From the NCBI GenBank assembly GCA_903813345.2, contig CAIIXF020000012.1, forward strand, positions 29,090,684 to 29,154,683: a DNA stretch of 64,000 bases. The letters run 5' to 3'. Below are positions 22,906-34,885 of this stretch, one piece after another. Origin of the DNA: Owenia fusiformis. Taxonomy: Eukaryota; Annelida; Polychaeta; Sabellida; Oweniidae. The notes beneath the pieces were generated by a model, which was not told where the DNA came from, did no database searches, and saw only the letters and a list, made by a program, of their open reading frames with translations. The translations under genes were made by a program, and so were the position numbers. Every line of letters starts with the position of its first letter. Position 1 is the first letter of the stretch.

Positions 22906-22944
22906 TTAGCAGCATTCTGAGCAGTGTTTTTCCCATGCAGCCAT
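22906..22944 (-). CDS. MYND gene, last coding exon (end of the zinc finger)
   Basis: Thirteen codons, MAAWEKHCSECC and TAA. A strong acceptor (TTTATTTGTTTCAG) precedes it on the - strand. The residues supply the W-x2-H-x3-C end of the MYND finger begun in the previous exon (CQMAAWEKHCSEC at the junction). Both exons meet in phase 0. The protein ends one residue after the last zinc ligand, so the MYND domain is the extreme C terminus. This exon is invisible to ORF-length searches; the zinc-ligand spacing makes it convincing. Confidence 0.85.
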   Translation of the reverse strand: MAAWEKHCSECC

Positions 22945-23383
22945 CTGAAACAAATAAACAAGGCATGAGACTACAGTACTTGTAAAACTGCTATATTTTG
23001 CTGACTATCTACCCCATGGATAATTAAGAAGACCATTTATTATATTATCTGTAAAAGGAAGCCTTCTGATTGGTCAGTTCCTGTGCTTTACCAATCTGTA
23101 TTGCTACTGAAATTGTCCCCATTGATGCACCTCTGTCGCAATAGAGAAAATATTGGTACGAATGAGACATTCTCAGTGGCAATATAGAGGATCACACGAT
23201 CAGTGATGATTTGAGATGTACTCCACTCTCAAAATCCAGTTTAGATCCAAGTTTGAGATTTACATGTTTGATTTTCCTTATGACAGATTGTCTTCTACAT
23301 GTAGCTGTTGCCTTTTCTCAGTGTTATATTTTATGTAATTAGCATTTGTAAAATAATATGAAGTATATAATAAATCTTAATAC
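22945..23383 (-). other. Intron splitting the MYND finger
   Basis: 439 nt with donor GTATTAAG directly after the TGT CAA codons and acceptor TTTGTTTCAG. Phase 0. Contains no other feature. Confidence 0.75.
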
Positions 23384-23512
23384 TTGACATTTGATGCTGC
23401 AGTACCACATTTTCTTGCACCCGCTACAGAGGAAGGTTGCCTCACGTCCACATATACTACACATCTTGCTCCCTGCCACAATGTCTGATTCGCTCATCAA
23501 CACGAGATTTCC
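23384..23512 (-). CDS. MYND gene, penultimate coding exon (zinc finger core)
   Basis: 129 nt, 43 codons, phase 0 at both ends (acceptor TGACCTGACAG, donor GTATTA). It encodes MCSICGREATFLCSGCKK then MWYCSIKCQ. This is a MYND finger: C-x2-C-x7-C-x2-C-x4-Y-C-x3-CQ, completed by W-x2-H-x3-C in the next exon. MYND fingers in ETO/RUNX1T1, DEAF1 and ZMYND proteins bind proline-rich peptides of co-repressors. The sequence is closest in style to those transcriptional types (CGREA...CSGC) rather than to SMYD methyltransferases, judged by eye. The + strand frame over this interval is only a shadow. Confidence 0.88.
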
Positions 23513-23858
23513 CTGTCAGGTCATAAAGAATATATGGAGATACAATATGATAAAGTACAAAAAGATAAGTAACCAGTTCCAAAGTTTGGATGACTAAATT
23601 ACATGGTTGATAATGGTTTTGTCGACCTACTTTTTTAACCCTCAGGAATTTGCTAAAGAAAATGCTAATTTTTGAAGTGTATATGTATATAATGGCACAA
23701 GAGTTAAATACAAGTTGATAAAATTAAAATTACATTTTGCTGATTAACTAAACTGGTAATGTTTTGTTATCAATCTCATTTCAATTTATTTTCAAACAAG
23801 GAAACTATTTGGCAGCACCTTTATCAATATCACTAAAGCAATAAAGTACTGTACTTAC

Positions 23859-26800
23859 ATCTTTTGGAGTATACAATTTTTCTGCTGGAATTATCATTCT
23901 CTGGAGGTAAGCTGGTTCTTGCTTGTCATGACTTCTATGGTGATGACCTTCAGGATGACCTTGATTGGGCTGAGGATAACCTCTAGGGCTAGTCTGTTGT
24001 TTGTATAGCATTTGTTGATGTTCTTGGGGTTTCCCTGGAGAGAAGCCTTGCATAGGGGCAGTCTGCCAATGCTGGTTCATTTGTGGCAGTGTGGGGAGCA
24101 TCTGTCTATAGGTCTCTTGCTGGCGCTGTTTATTCCCGCCTTGCGGCAAGATGAAGGCTTCGGGGATATCTTCTGTTGAATGTCTCTTGGCAATATCTCT
24201 ATTGCCTTCATTTGGGAAGCTAGCTTGATTTTGTCTTAGAACCATCTGCTGATGAAGCTCCCTTCTTGTATCCAACACCTGTTGATTCATAGGCTCATGT
24301 ATAATCTCACTGGACAGCATATTTCTAGGATTATTATGATGATATCCAGATGATAGATTCACCTGGGTAGGCTTTTTAGGAGATAGCATAGTCCTAGGCT
24401 GTTGCTGCATTTCCATGAGATGTGGACCCCTCATTATCTTCTCAGGAGTTGGTTGTCCATTAAGGTCATCATTATCCCTTCCATTTTGCATATGCTGAGG
24501 ATATGGTCGTCCCCTAGACCTTGCAAGATTTTGTTGCTGTAAGTATCCTTGACCTTGATTCATGTGGTTCATTCTTCCAGGAGAGACATGCTGTGGCATA
24601 CCAGTGGGGGAATGTTGTACAACAGTCTGTGAGCCAGGACTGTGCATGACACCCTGTGGCCCAGGACCATGCATAACCCCCTGTACCCCAGGACTATGCA
24701 TAAGACCCTGTGGCCTTGGACCATGGATAAAACCATGTGGCCTTGATGCATGCATATTTCCCTGTGGCCCGGAACCATGCATTACACCATGGGGCCCTGG
24801 ACCGTGAATCATACCAGGTGGCCCTGTACCATGCATTACAGTTGGAGAATCATTACTGGCCACTTCTTGGGATGAATGGATAACACCATCAGCAGTTGAA
24901 ATAGTAGGACCAAAAGGACTCATGTGGCCATGTTGACTAGGTACTTGACTAAAATATGGATGAGTTCCTGGCTGTGCTTGGGATTTAGACCCTTGCGACA
25001 TATGTATTACTGGCTGTGGACTTGGCATACTCTGTGGGCTAATCAACTCATTGGTGTAGAATCGGTGATGTTGACTGGGTATCATCTGACTGGATTTTTG
25101 TGATATTGGCACCATTTGAATCATGCCTTGGGGTGGTCTATTTACCTTTGTAGCATTCTCCATAGTTTGCATATGCTTCATATGTTGCATTTTCTGTTGT
25201 TCCATCAAATGTTGTTTTTTCTGTTCAATTACTTGCTGTTTATGGTGCTCTATCATCCTTTGCGCTTGTTGCTCAAACATTTGCTGCTGTTTATGCTGTT
25301 CCATCATATGTTGCTTTTGGTGTTCCATCATTTGCTGTTGCTTCTGCAGCTCTTTCCTTTTCTGGGCCTCTACTTTCTGTTTCTCTAGTATCTCAGCCTT
25401 TCTTCGCTTTGCTTCAGTTAACTCCATTGGAAAATATTTCTCATTCACACAGTTCTGGCTTTCAATAACATCTACAAACTTCCTCTTTAGATTAGGGTGA
25501 CTCGGAGGCATGGCATACATCTGTACAGCTGATGGGTGTCCCTGCATAAGGGGCTGTCCACGAGGGGGACCAGGCATTCTCTGAGGGGACATGTTTATTA
25601 CTTGTGACTGTAAAAACCTCGGACCCTTGTTATTAGCTATTGGAGCTCTCATTCTGAGACCCTCACCAGAGCTAGTCATCATGAAGTTTGGATCAGTATT
25701 GGATCTCATGTTCTTTTCAGACCGTGGAAGCATTACCAAATTTTCATCATGAGATCTTGGCCTAGGTCTTTGCATATCATTTGCTGGGTTAAACTGGATT
25801 TGTTGATGCTCCATAGAAGTAATATTCTGTGAAGAATTTCTCCTTTGTGCACATTTCTCTGAAGGCACTTTAATGTTTACCTTTGGACTAGGAACAACTG
25901 TTAAATCAATCATATCTGGTAACTTTTTTTTATTATGGACCTGCTCAGCAACATTTTCTATATTGGTGTCCACTGACCTTTTATTCTCATGTATTGGTAC
26001 ATGTTGCACATTGTATTGAGGTTCACTATTGGGCTTTGTTGGGTCAGTTGTCACTGAATTCACTTTGTCAACAGCAACTGAATAAGCTGCCCCAGAATTT
26101 GATGAGACTGAAGTGGACACTAAAGACACATTTGGAGTTGCTGAAGTCAGCTCAGGAGTCTTTCTTCCCACCTTTTGGAATGAGACATTTGATATAGTTG
26201 TTCCTGCCAAATCTGGTAGCACATAGGCAGATTGTCCACTTGTGTTTTGGTCGGGGGTAAGTGCAACTATATCTGGTTTTGAAGGTTGGACGTTTGCAAC
26301 AGTCGCACTTGTGGGTGTACCATTAAAAGCTGAAACAGTTACAATGGTACTGTTCTGTGATATGGGCATATTTCCAGAAGATAGGATACATACAGATGTC
26401 ATAGTTGGAGAAACAGTTGAACCTATGCCGGTTGAAGGAGCTGTTGAACAATCATTAATCTTTTCCAATGTTAATTTAACAGGACTACTTGTATGTTCAT
26501 CCACAGCTACATTTTCACAATTCACAAGATCAACTGTCTCACTTTTCTCTGCTCTTGTTTCAGATCCCTCTGCTCCATTCTCTTTTCTTTCTATTGTGTA
26601 ACTTTGGTCATTTTTTGCATTATGTGATCTTGTACCATTATCTGGTGACTCATTTATATGTTTATCTACTGTGTCATGACTGACATTTGCTTTGTTTTGT
26701 GTCATACTAATGTTATCCGAGGCACTACTGGCAGATGTGATAGAGGATTGAGCAAATGATGTGTTAAAAATAACCTGTGATGATGTCATTGAGGTTACCA

Positions 26801-28663
26801 TGGTATCTAATTTGGCTTTTTCTGCCTGTAAGTAATCAGCAGTATATTTCTTTTTCGGATGTGTTGCAATCTTAGGACCTAGAGTTTCTGTGACAACAGT
26901 GTTATGAATCTTTTGAATAGAATGGGTGGAGATGGAATGAACATCTGGTGATTTTGCAACTACCAGTTCTGAGCTTTTTGGTTTAGGCCCTTCTTGGAAA
27001 GAATTTCTTATTGCATTTTCAATACACTTGTTTACCTCTGCGTGAAGATTAGTTTCAGCTGTGTTTTTAATCATTGACTCATTGTCAGAGTGTTCACGGC
27101 TTGTCAGTTTTGTGTTGTGAAGGGGTCCTTGAACACAGGTTGATACTTTGGTGTTACCATATTCTTCCTTTTTTTGACTAGAATTATTTGAAAGCATATA
27201 CGGAGTTGAATGAGCAAGTGGAGGCCTATGATCAACATTTACCAAAGTGTTTGATTGGTGAGTGTTATTATGTGCAGGCGGGGGCACCTTGGCAGACTTC
27301 ATGGAAGGTGTGTAGTTGTTATGTACAGCAGGACTGGTGCTTTTGTACAATGGAGATGTCGAAGCTCTACGTATTGGTGGACTTGTATTAAGGTATGTTG
27401 AAGGAGTTGTATTACCATATGAGGAAGGTCTGGGATTTGTATATGAAGAATGTTTGTTGTTGTGAACTGAACTTTGATTTGAATATTTAAACTCTGGGCT
27501 ATGCATTCTTTTTGTATTTAAAACAGCCTTAGTCTGTGGCTGGTTCTTCTGATCCATTTCCACACCAATAAAAGGTTTTCTTCCAACAGTCTGTAATGGT
27601 TTGGGTAGCCCCATATGGTTTATATCCCTACTATTTCCAGGCCTAATGTTAGGGTCACTTCCAACATTCATGGAAGCAACAAAGGGTCTTATTGATGCAT
27701 TATTTGTTTGCCTCTGGCTTTGTGGATCTACAGGATCATGTGGAACGTCCATTGTGATGTCATATGCCTGGCGTCGTAATGCCTCAATGGAGCCTAGCAA
27801 CATTTTCATCTGGGTCTGCTTTTGTACCAATTCTTCTTTTTCTTTCTCTTTCTTGGCCGTCAACTCCTGAATGATCTGAATCTCTCTTTGATGTCTCTCA
27901 TATTCAGATTCAAGAAATTCTAACCTGTTCATGGGCCTCAGTTGACTATTAGGAACACCATGTTGGACTGTGGGATCTGGAGAAGGTGATACCTGTTGAT
28001 TTTGATTCATAGGTACATGGTACTTAGCAGCAGGGTGTGTTGCACTGGTAGGTCTTTCTTGTACAGCCACTGTAGGTGTATGAAAGGCACTGTATTCATG
28101 CCTTGATGTCTGTGGTGTCATGGTTGGCCTTGGTGGAACCTCAAAAGGATTGATACACGATTCATCCTTTTGTCGTGGAACATCAGGAAGGTTTCCCATA
28201 AGGGGGTGATATGGTGGAGGAGGAGACCTGATTGAATCAGGGGAGGGAGCAACTTTAGACCAGTTCTTGGGATCACCAGGGAGTCTACTAAACCGAGCCT
28301 GTGGTCGAAACGGCATCTGGTACTGTACAGATGACCCTGCAGGAAAAGCTATACTGTTTTCAATTTCAGGTTGCTTCAAATATTCTCTTTGATTGTGAAT
28401 GTTGTGAAAACTCTGACCCTTCACTGAACCTAGATTATCTTGAATGGGGATGAGGTGAGGGATGGGAGGGGGAGGTTGAGTGCCATCAGGGTGGGTCCTC
28501 ACAGGCTTTATAGGGGCCCCTGGGGAGAAACATTTCTCTTGGGCCTTTAAGTGATGTAGGGTATCATTTGTATATTGAGAGAGATGCTCTCCAATTCCTG
28601 TCTGTTGAACTTGTGGCTGGACTTTCTGCAGAGGCTTAGGACGGACTGTACTGGTTGCCCCAC
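23859..28663 (-). CDS. MYND gene, large central exon (low-complexity co-regulator-like region)
   Basis: 4,805 nt, about 1,600 residues, bounded by acceptor TGTGTTGTAG and donor GTAAGTAC; it starts in phase 1 and ends in phase 0, matching its neighbours. In protein order: a Pro-rich segment, a charged coiled coil (LEFLESEYERHQREIQIIQE onward, about 27730-27930), a long Ser/Thr/Asn-rich region, a basic block (LKRKFVDVIE; EAKRRKAEILEKQKVEAQKR), a Q/M/H-rich coil (about 25140-25360), tandem units of about ten residues of MHGPGPQG type (about 24630-24840), and a Pro/Gln/His tail. No enzyme domain is seen. Composition is typical of nuclear transcription co-regulators. The frame continues 18 codons past the donor by chance. 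Function is inferred from the MYND finger and composition; the family is not recognised. Confidence 0.88.
24630..24840 (-). repeat. Coding minisatellite, 30-bp unit (MHGPGPQG-type)
   Basis: Inside the large MYND-gene exon, about seven 30-bp units encode ten-residue repeats of the MHGPGPQGVM kind (variants MHSPGVQG, IHGPRPQG, MHASRPHG). In-frame unit length means copy changes would not break the gene. Confidence 0.8.
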
Positions 28664-28981
28664 CTACAACACATATTTTCCAACACACTTTAAATTCATG
28701 TTACTATTATTAGAAAATTGGTCTAATCAATTTGATAATTTTAACATTTCTAACATAGAGAACACACATATCAAATAAGCAAAATGATAAACACTATACA
28801 GTTTTCAAAAAACATGTCTGACAGGATAATGATGGAATGAAGATGAGATGAAGAATTGAAGGTGGGTTAAAATGAAAATGGGATTAGTAAAAAATTTATC
28901 TCCGGCTGAGTGGTTCACCGCTTGTTCACAGGATGTAGTATGACTTTCATGTCTATGTATCAGTGCATAATAAAAACACAC

Positions 28982-29132
28982 GAGGCATTAACATGCAAAA
29001 TGTCACTACCTGGCATTTGTTACAGATGCAGACCAGGTAAAACAAACCACTGAATGCCAACCACCTTATATCATCCTCAAAAAATTGGAGACAATATGCC
29101 GCCACTTCTGGTGGTGCCATAATTACCCTTTT
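28982..29132 (+). mobile_element. Hairpin-ended element, compact copy without array
   Basis: About 150 bp with the left end GAGGCATTAACATGCAAAAT then GTCACTACCTGGCATTTG and the right hairpin GCCGCCACTTCTGGTGGTGC then CATAATT. It represents the family without internal tandem repeats. Confidence 0.65.
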
Positions 29133-29989
29133 AAGGTTGGTCTATTTGCATATGTTAAAGGTATATTCCCTCCAGCCCATCCTGTTAGATAACTAACGAT
29201 ACTCCCTAAATATGAAATTGAATAACATTAACTCATTCAAAACTGGGGCAAAAGCACTAAAATACTGAAGAATTTTGAAAATTGCCATACACTGTATATG
29301 GTACCTCTGAGATAATATATAAAGTATATACATGGGCATATGTATGCATATCATTTTAAAGCATATGATATACTCTTTCAGAATCAATAGGTTTTTAAGC
29401 CCCATTTATAGGTTGTCATGGTTACAAGATTCCAAAAAAACATTTGGTTTGTGCTTGGACGTGATATCACGTCCTTCGTAATCAACGTATGTGCTTTATG
29501 ATGTCATATCACGTCATTCGTAGCGAATGAGTCAAAATACAAATAACAATCATACCAAAAATTAGCATTTCCATTACACCCAAATTTCAGTTTATAAGAA
29601 GCTAGGAATATTCAATAGATTCTTGAAGTCAAAGCCAGATAGGTAGCAATTTGAACAAACTAAGAAAATAGTGTAGTGCTTATTTCAAAGGTCTATAGAT
29701 TTGTTACTCTCACTATTAACTACAATTGTATTAACCGATAACATGATGAACAAAAACAGATTATTAAAAAAAGACAAAAATATATTATATACATTAAGGC
29801 AGGCAGGTTGAGATAAAACTGTGCTGCAAATAAAGTCTGATTGGTTTAAAGTTACAAGTCACGTTTAAATACATTTTTAATACCACTAGCACTATGAGTT
29901 TGTTCACTCAGATAAGAATAATCAAAACATCACGGATTGTAATTAGAGTCGTGTTCCATGTTATTAATAAATACTGTTTACTGGCCGGT
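29133..29989. other. Intronic DNA, no gene seen
   Basis: AT-rich. A GTGATATCACGTCCTTCGTA block at 29461 is repeated imperfectly at 29504 (GTCATATCACGTCATTCGTA). No other feature. Confidence 0.45.
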
Positions 29990-30019
29990 TAAAGTCTTTT
30001 AATCCTCTTACATACTTGA

Positions 30020-30785
30020 AACCAATAAACTCTACTAGATTCATACGAATCTACTAGATTCATACGATGAATGAACTGACCACCACTGAACAATGATAGT
30101 AAACAAGATTCAATTGAAATATGATCATAATTAAAATCTACATGAACCCAGTGAAAACTGAGCTCATTAAATAACAGTTTATTGTCCCTAAAGTTCTTCC
30201 ATATTGGAATGAATGAACTGTCCAGCACAGAGTAGATCTGATCATTTAGAATAAACAAGATTCAATTGAAGGATGGTCGTAATTAAAATCTACATGAAAT
30301 GAAGGATGTTAGTAATTAAAATCTACATGAAATGGTGAACTATTGAGCTCATTAGAAAACATAATAGTTTCTTGTCCCTAAATAATGAACTGACCAGCAC
30401 AGAGTAGACCTGATCATTTAGAATAAACAAGATTCAATTGAAGGATGGTCGTAATTAAAATCTACATGAAATGAAGGATGTTAGTAATTAAAATCTACAT
30501 GAAATGGTGAACTATTGAGCTCATTAGAAAACATACATGTAATAGTTTCTTGTCACTAAAGAATGAACTGTCTCCCACAGAGTAGATCTGATATTTAGAA
30601 TAAACAAGATTCAATTGAAGGATGGTCGTAATTAAAATCTACATGCAATGGTGAACTTTTGAGCTCAATAGATAACATAATAGTTTCTTGTCCCTAAAGA
30701 ATGAACTGACCAGCACAGAGTAGATCTGATCATTTAGAATAAACAAGATTCAATTGAAGGATTGTTAGTAATTAAAATCTACATG
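30020..30785 (+). repeat. Tandem array of about 145-bp units, left part
   Basis: Units share AATAAACAAGATTCAATTGA, AGGATGGTCGTAATTAAAAT, CTACATGAAATGGTGAACTA, TTGAGCTCATTAGAAAACAT and AGTTTCTTGTCCCTAAAGAA. Some units carry an extra GAAGGATGTTAGTAATTAAA block. The array continues at 34310, so it was split by the LINE at 30798. Confidence 0.85.
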
Positions 30786-30787
30786 AA

Positions 30788-31636
30788 ATGGTGAACTACT
30801 ACTTATTGCTTCTAATAAGTGGGGACATTGAAACTAATCCAGGTCCATCAAATGATTTAAAAATCTTATTCAACAACATTAACAGTGTGAAGGCAGACTC
30901 ACTAAATCGCTTTGACTTTCTGAAAAATTATGCAGCAAAAGAAGAGTTTCATATAATTGCTTTGTGTGAAGCTGGTCATATCACAACTGATGATCTAAAT
31001 TCAAAAACTTTTGACATTAAAAATTGTGGCGCACCTAAATTTTGCACAAACTCCGGAAGGGGTCTTATCCTCTGGTGTCATGACTCTATTGATGTTCAGA
31101 TTCTCCACCAATTTAGATCAGATAATCTTGTCAATTGCTGGGCTGAAGTGAAATTAAACCACAAAACATTTCTCTATGGTTTTTTCTATAGATCACCATC
31201 ATTAAATGCTAATGATACAAGGCAGTATTTTTTAGATTTTAAAGAAAATATATCAAATGTGGCACTGCATCCAAATGATGGCATCTTTATCAATGGAGAC
31301 TTTAATGCAAGAAATGATTTTTGGTATGAAGATGATCATAATAATTTAGCCGGTTGTGAACTGCTAAGTACATTGGTTGAACTTGACCTCTTGCAGCTTG
31401 TAAACGAAGCTACAAGAATAAGACAGAATTCAAAGTCATGTATTGATCTAATAATAACAAATTCAGAACATTTAATATCACACAGAGTTGATCCCCCAAT
31501 TGGTAACTCTGACCATTGTGCTATTGTGTCGAACATAAGAGTTAAGGTCCCAAGAGAGCCATCTATTAACAAGTCATTCTTGAAAATTCAGTCAATATCG
31601 CAGCTGAAAGGTTTGTTGATAACTTCATGTCTATAA
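30788..31636 (+). pseudogene. LINE ORF2 part 1: 2A peptide and APE endonuclease
   Basis: The frame opens with an ATG that belongs to the host array (ATGGTGAAC), then element sequence encodes LLLLISGDIETNPGP, a 2A-like motif, followed by an APE-type endonuclease: FNNINSVK, IIALCEAGH, FINGDFNARNDFW, CIDLIITNS and NSDHCAIV. Catalytic Glu, Asp/Asn and His positions are recognisable. The endonuclease nicks target DNA for priming. The frame ends early near 31636 because of a frame change around 31580; the continuing protein (AERFVDNFMSIIKVNIPCK) is in another frame. Confidence 0.85.
30824..30847 (+). other. 2A-like ribosome-skipping motif DIETNPGP
   Basis: DIETNPGP is an exact match to the D(V/I)ExNPG|P consensus of 2A peptides, with the usual hydrophobic run (LLLLISG) just before it. 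2A-like sequences at the N terminus of APE-type LINE proteins are known from sea urchin, amphioxus and molluscs. The skip would fall between Gly 30842-30844 and Pro 30845-30847. Confidence 0.85.
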
Positions 31637-33714
31637 TTAAAGTTAACATTCCCTGCAAAACTTTCTCTGTACGGTATAATGATCAACCATGGTTCACTAG
31701 TACCATTAAAAAGGAAATTTACAAGCGTAATAAACTTCATCACAAATATAAAGCAACTGGCAACATTGAATTTTATAACAAATATGTAATTCAAAATAGA
31801 ACTGTGAATCAATTAATCAGTGAAGCTAAAGCAAACCATGAAGTTAAAGTCAGAGAAAAAATTGATAATGTTTCTAAAAATTCTATTGAGTATTGGACGT
31901 TGATCAAAGACTTACTTGGAAAAAATCACGCAAGTTCCTTTCCTGTTCTTATTGACCCGGTGACAAATATTTCAGCATGCAACAGTTATGATAAAGCAGA
32001 GGCTTTTTTAAAATACTTTGTCAGTAAAAACTGTGTGGAAAATGATAATATCAATGTACCACCACTTGAGTTAAGAACAAACAGCATGTTGCAGGAGATT
32101 AGAACTACACCTCAGGAGGTTCTTGAACTATTCTCAAGCCTTGACATTAATAAGTCTCATGGTCCAGATGGAGTTACTAATAGAATGATCAAGTGTTGTA
32201 CCACCAGTTTATGTATTCCAACCAGTCAATTGTTCAACAGAATTTTAGAAGAGAATGTATTTCCTGACATTTGGAAGGAAGGCACTGTAATTCCAATATT
32301 TAAGAAAGGGGACAAAGGTTCGATTAGCAATTACAGACCAGTCACCCTATTATGCACCTTCTCTAAAATACTAGAAAAAATTATTCACGGAAGACTTCTT
32401 TTTCATCTGTTAGACAATAACCTTTTGTACAAATTTCAGAGTGGCTTTCTGCCAAAACATAATACAGTAAATCAACTTGTAAATATCATTCATGACCTTC
32501 ATATTAATATAGATCAAGGTAAAAATGTACGTTCCATATTTCTCGACCTGACGTCAGCTTTTGACCTTGTTCCACACCGGTTATTACTTAAAAAACTTAG
32601 AGCTTATGGTTGCGATAATAATTTTGTTTCACTGATGACATCTTATCTTTCTAACAGGAGAATACAAGTACGGGTCAACAATAGTTTATCAAGATGGTCA
32701 AAAGACCATGAACAGTTGAATCAGTTGAATGCTGAAGTTGAACCAGAAGATAATGGTAACCGTAATCACAACTTGATCATCAATGCCGGTGTACCACAGG
32801 GGTCTGTTTTGGGACCCCTACTTTTTCTAATTTATATTAACGATTTGCCGGATAATCTTAATTCTAAAACTTTCATCTTTGCCGACGACACTTCTCTGTA
32901 TGATGCATATGATAAAAATGAAGTACACATGAACATTAATCAGCCATTACAACATGACCTTGACACTCTAAACAATTGGGCTTCAGTGTGGAAAATGAAA
33001 TTCAAAGCCCAAAAGAGTGCTGATATAACATTTTCAGGGCTACGCACCAAAGTTAACAATCAGTCTCCCCTGTTTTTAGGGGATGAAGAAGTTCCCAAAT
33101 GTATAATGCATAAACACCTCGGATTAGTCATGGACAGTAAACTAAATTTCAATGCACACATCGACCAATTAATTGTAAAGATTAACAACTTAATCAGACC
33201 ATTGAAAGCTCTATGCAAAAAATTATCAGCCAAGCATCTTGAGACAATTTATAATGCTTACTTTATACCTCACTATGACTATTGTGATATAATTTACAAC
33301 AAAGCTTCCTTAACCAAACTCCAAGCTCTAGATAAGTTACACTACAGAGCAGCCTGTTTGATATCTGGTGCAATACATGGATCAAGTACTGACAAGGTAT
33401 TTGCATCCCTAAATTGGAAATCTCTTGCATCTAGAAGAGAAGAACATTTGAAAATATTTATTTTTAAAGCACGGTTTAATTGTTTTCCACCTTTCATATG
33501 TGATTTAGTTCGCTCCTATGAAATCACTCATACTAGAAACTTAAGATCCCAGCCAGACTATCGGATTCCAAACCAGATTAGTGTGTCTAGTGAGAAGTCC
33601 ACATTATTTAAATCCATGACCCTATGGAATAAACTTCCAAATACATCCAGAGTTGGTCAACCTATTTCAAGATTTAAAAAATCAGTAAGAGAGTGCATGA
33701 GCCTTCGAAAATGA
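31627..33714 (+). pseudogene. LINE ORF2 part 2: reverse transcriptase
   Basis: 695 codons continue the LINE protein. Blocks in order: SHGPDGVTNRMIK, WKEGTVIPIFKKGDKG, NYRPVTLLCTFSKILEK, FLDLTSAFDLVPH, AGVPQGSVLGPLLFLIYIND, FADDTSLY and HKHLGLVMDSKLNFNAH. All core RT motifs including FADD are intact. RT copies the element RNA at the nicked target. The listed ATG is internal; the true protein begins upstream of the endonuclease. This type of RT is CR1/L2-like by its GVPQGSVLGP and FADDT blocks. Confidence 0.88.
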
Positions 33715-34094
33715 ATATTTTTATGCCAAGACATATTGAGATAGTTTTTAATAGGCTTAGAGCTGGCCTCCTCTTGAATAGCCATCTATATTCTCACAAC
33801 TTTGTCTCAGTAACTGATCCTAAATGTCCATGTGGTTCTAGGTTTCAAACTACAGAGCATTTTCTGGTTAAATGTCCACTGCTTGTGAATGAAAGAGATG
33901 TTTTACTTGCAGGGCTAACAGACTTAAATCTTTTAAGTGAATTGGAAAACTTTTCAAACCAAAATAAAACTGATTTTCTCTTGTATGGTGACAATTCTCT
34001 AAGTGTTGAAGTCAATGAAAAATTAATTGAGATTTCAGCTCACTTCACTAGTCAAGCTTTTAAAGCTCTTGATCAAGATCTTTTTAATAACTAG
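33693..34094 (+). pseudogene. LINE ORF2 part 3: C-terminal zinc-knuckle region
   Basis: After a frame change near 33705, 133 codons encode NRLRAGLLLNSHLYSHNF and a CPCGSRFQTTEHFLVKCP motif (Cys-x-Cys, His, Cys), as at the C terminus of many invertebrate CR1/L2-like elements. It would normally be fused to the RT. The stop is at 34092-34094. Confidence 0.8.
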
Positions 34095-34309
34095 GGTAAA
34101 GAATTGAGGTAGAGGGTGGGGCAAGCAGAGTAAACACAGTAATACATTCCATATTATTGCAAATGTTCAGTGTATTTTCCTAATCAATCAATATTTTTTG
34201 TCAAAATAGTTACAATTGCCGCTAATGTTATCTAATAACCTTGGCAATTTTTCTTATGTACACATTTGATGATTGATCGAAATAAACTGGAATATTAAAA
34301 AAAAAAAAA

Positions 34310-34880
34310 AAATGGTGAACTATTGAGCTCATTAGATAGCCAAATATAATAGTTTCTTGTCCCTAAAGAATGAACTGTCCACCACAGAGTAGATCTGATC
34401 ATTTAGAATAAACAAGATTCAATTGAAGGATGGTCATAATTAAAATCTACATGAAATGAAGGATGGTCGTAATTAAAATCTACATGAAATGGTGAACTAT
34501 TGAGCTCATTAGAAAACATAATAGTTTCTTGTCCCTAAAGAATGAACTTACCACCACAGAGTAGGTCTGATCATTTAGAATAAACAAGATTCAATTAAAG
34601 GATGGTCGTAATTAAAATCTACATGAAATGGTGAACTAGTGAACTCCTTAGATAATATAATAGTTTCTTGTCCCTAAAGAATGAACTGACCACCACAGAG
34701 CAGGTCTGATCATTTAGAATAAACAAGATTTAATTGAAGGATGGTCGTAATTAAAATCTACATGAAATGGTGAACTATTGAGCTCAATAGATAACATAAT
34801 AGTTTCTTGTCCCTAAAGCATCAGAACAGACCACCACAGAGTAGACTTGATCAATGATAGTAAACAAGATTCAATTGAAG
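34310..34880 (+). repeat. Tandem array of about 145-bp units, right part
   Basis: Continuation of the array at 30020-30785 with the same blocks. It ends at ATTCAATTGAAG, where the palindrome and tRNA-like element intervene, and a last fragment (AAGGATGCTCGTAATTAAAT) resumes at 35944. Confidence 0.85.
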
Positions 34881-34885
34881 TATAA

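Larger units (their letters stand above)
30786..34322 (+). mobile_element. CR1-type LINE with 2A motif and 13-bp target duplication
   Basis: Target-site copies AAATGGTGAACTA lie at 30786-30798 and 34310-34322. Between them is one LINE insertion of about 3.5 kb ending in AATAAA (34281) and a poly(A) run (34297-34312). It is 5' truncated: the first sequence after the target copy already encodes the 2A peptide. Then come the APE endonuclease, a reverse transcriptase with GVPQGSVLGP and FADDTSLY, and a C-terminal CxC-x-H-x-C region. Two frame changes (near 31580 and 33705) are the only evident lesions, so the insertion looks fairly young. Confidence 0.9.

Noticed and set aside
23391-23597. + strand 68-codon frame
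   Set aside because: Opposite strand carries the MYND finger exon with consistent splice sites and zinc ligands.
25116-25500. + strand Cys/Leu-rich frames
   Set aside because: Shadows of the Q/M/H-rich coding region of the MYND gene on the opposite strand.
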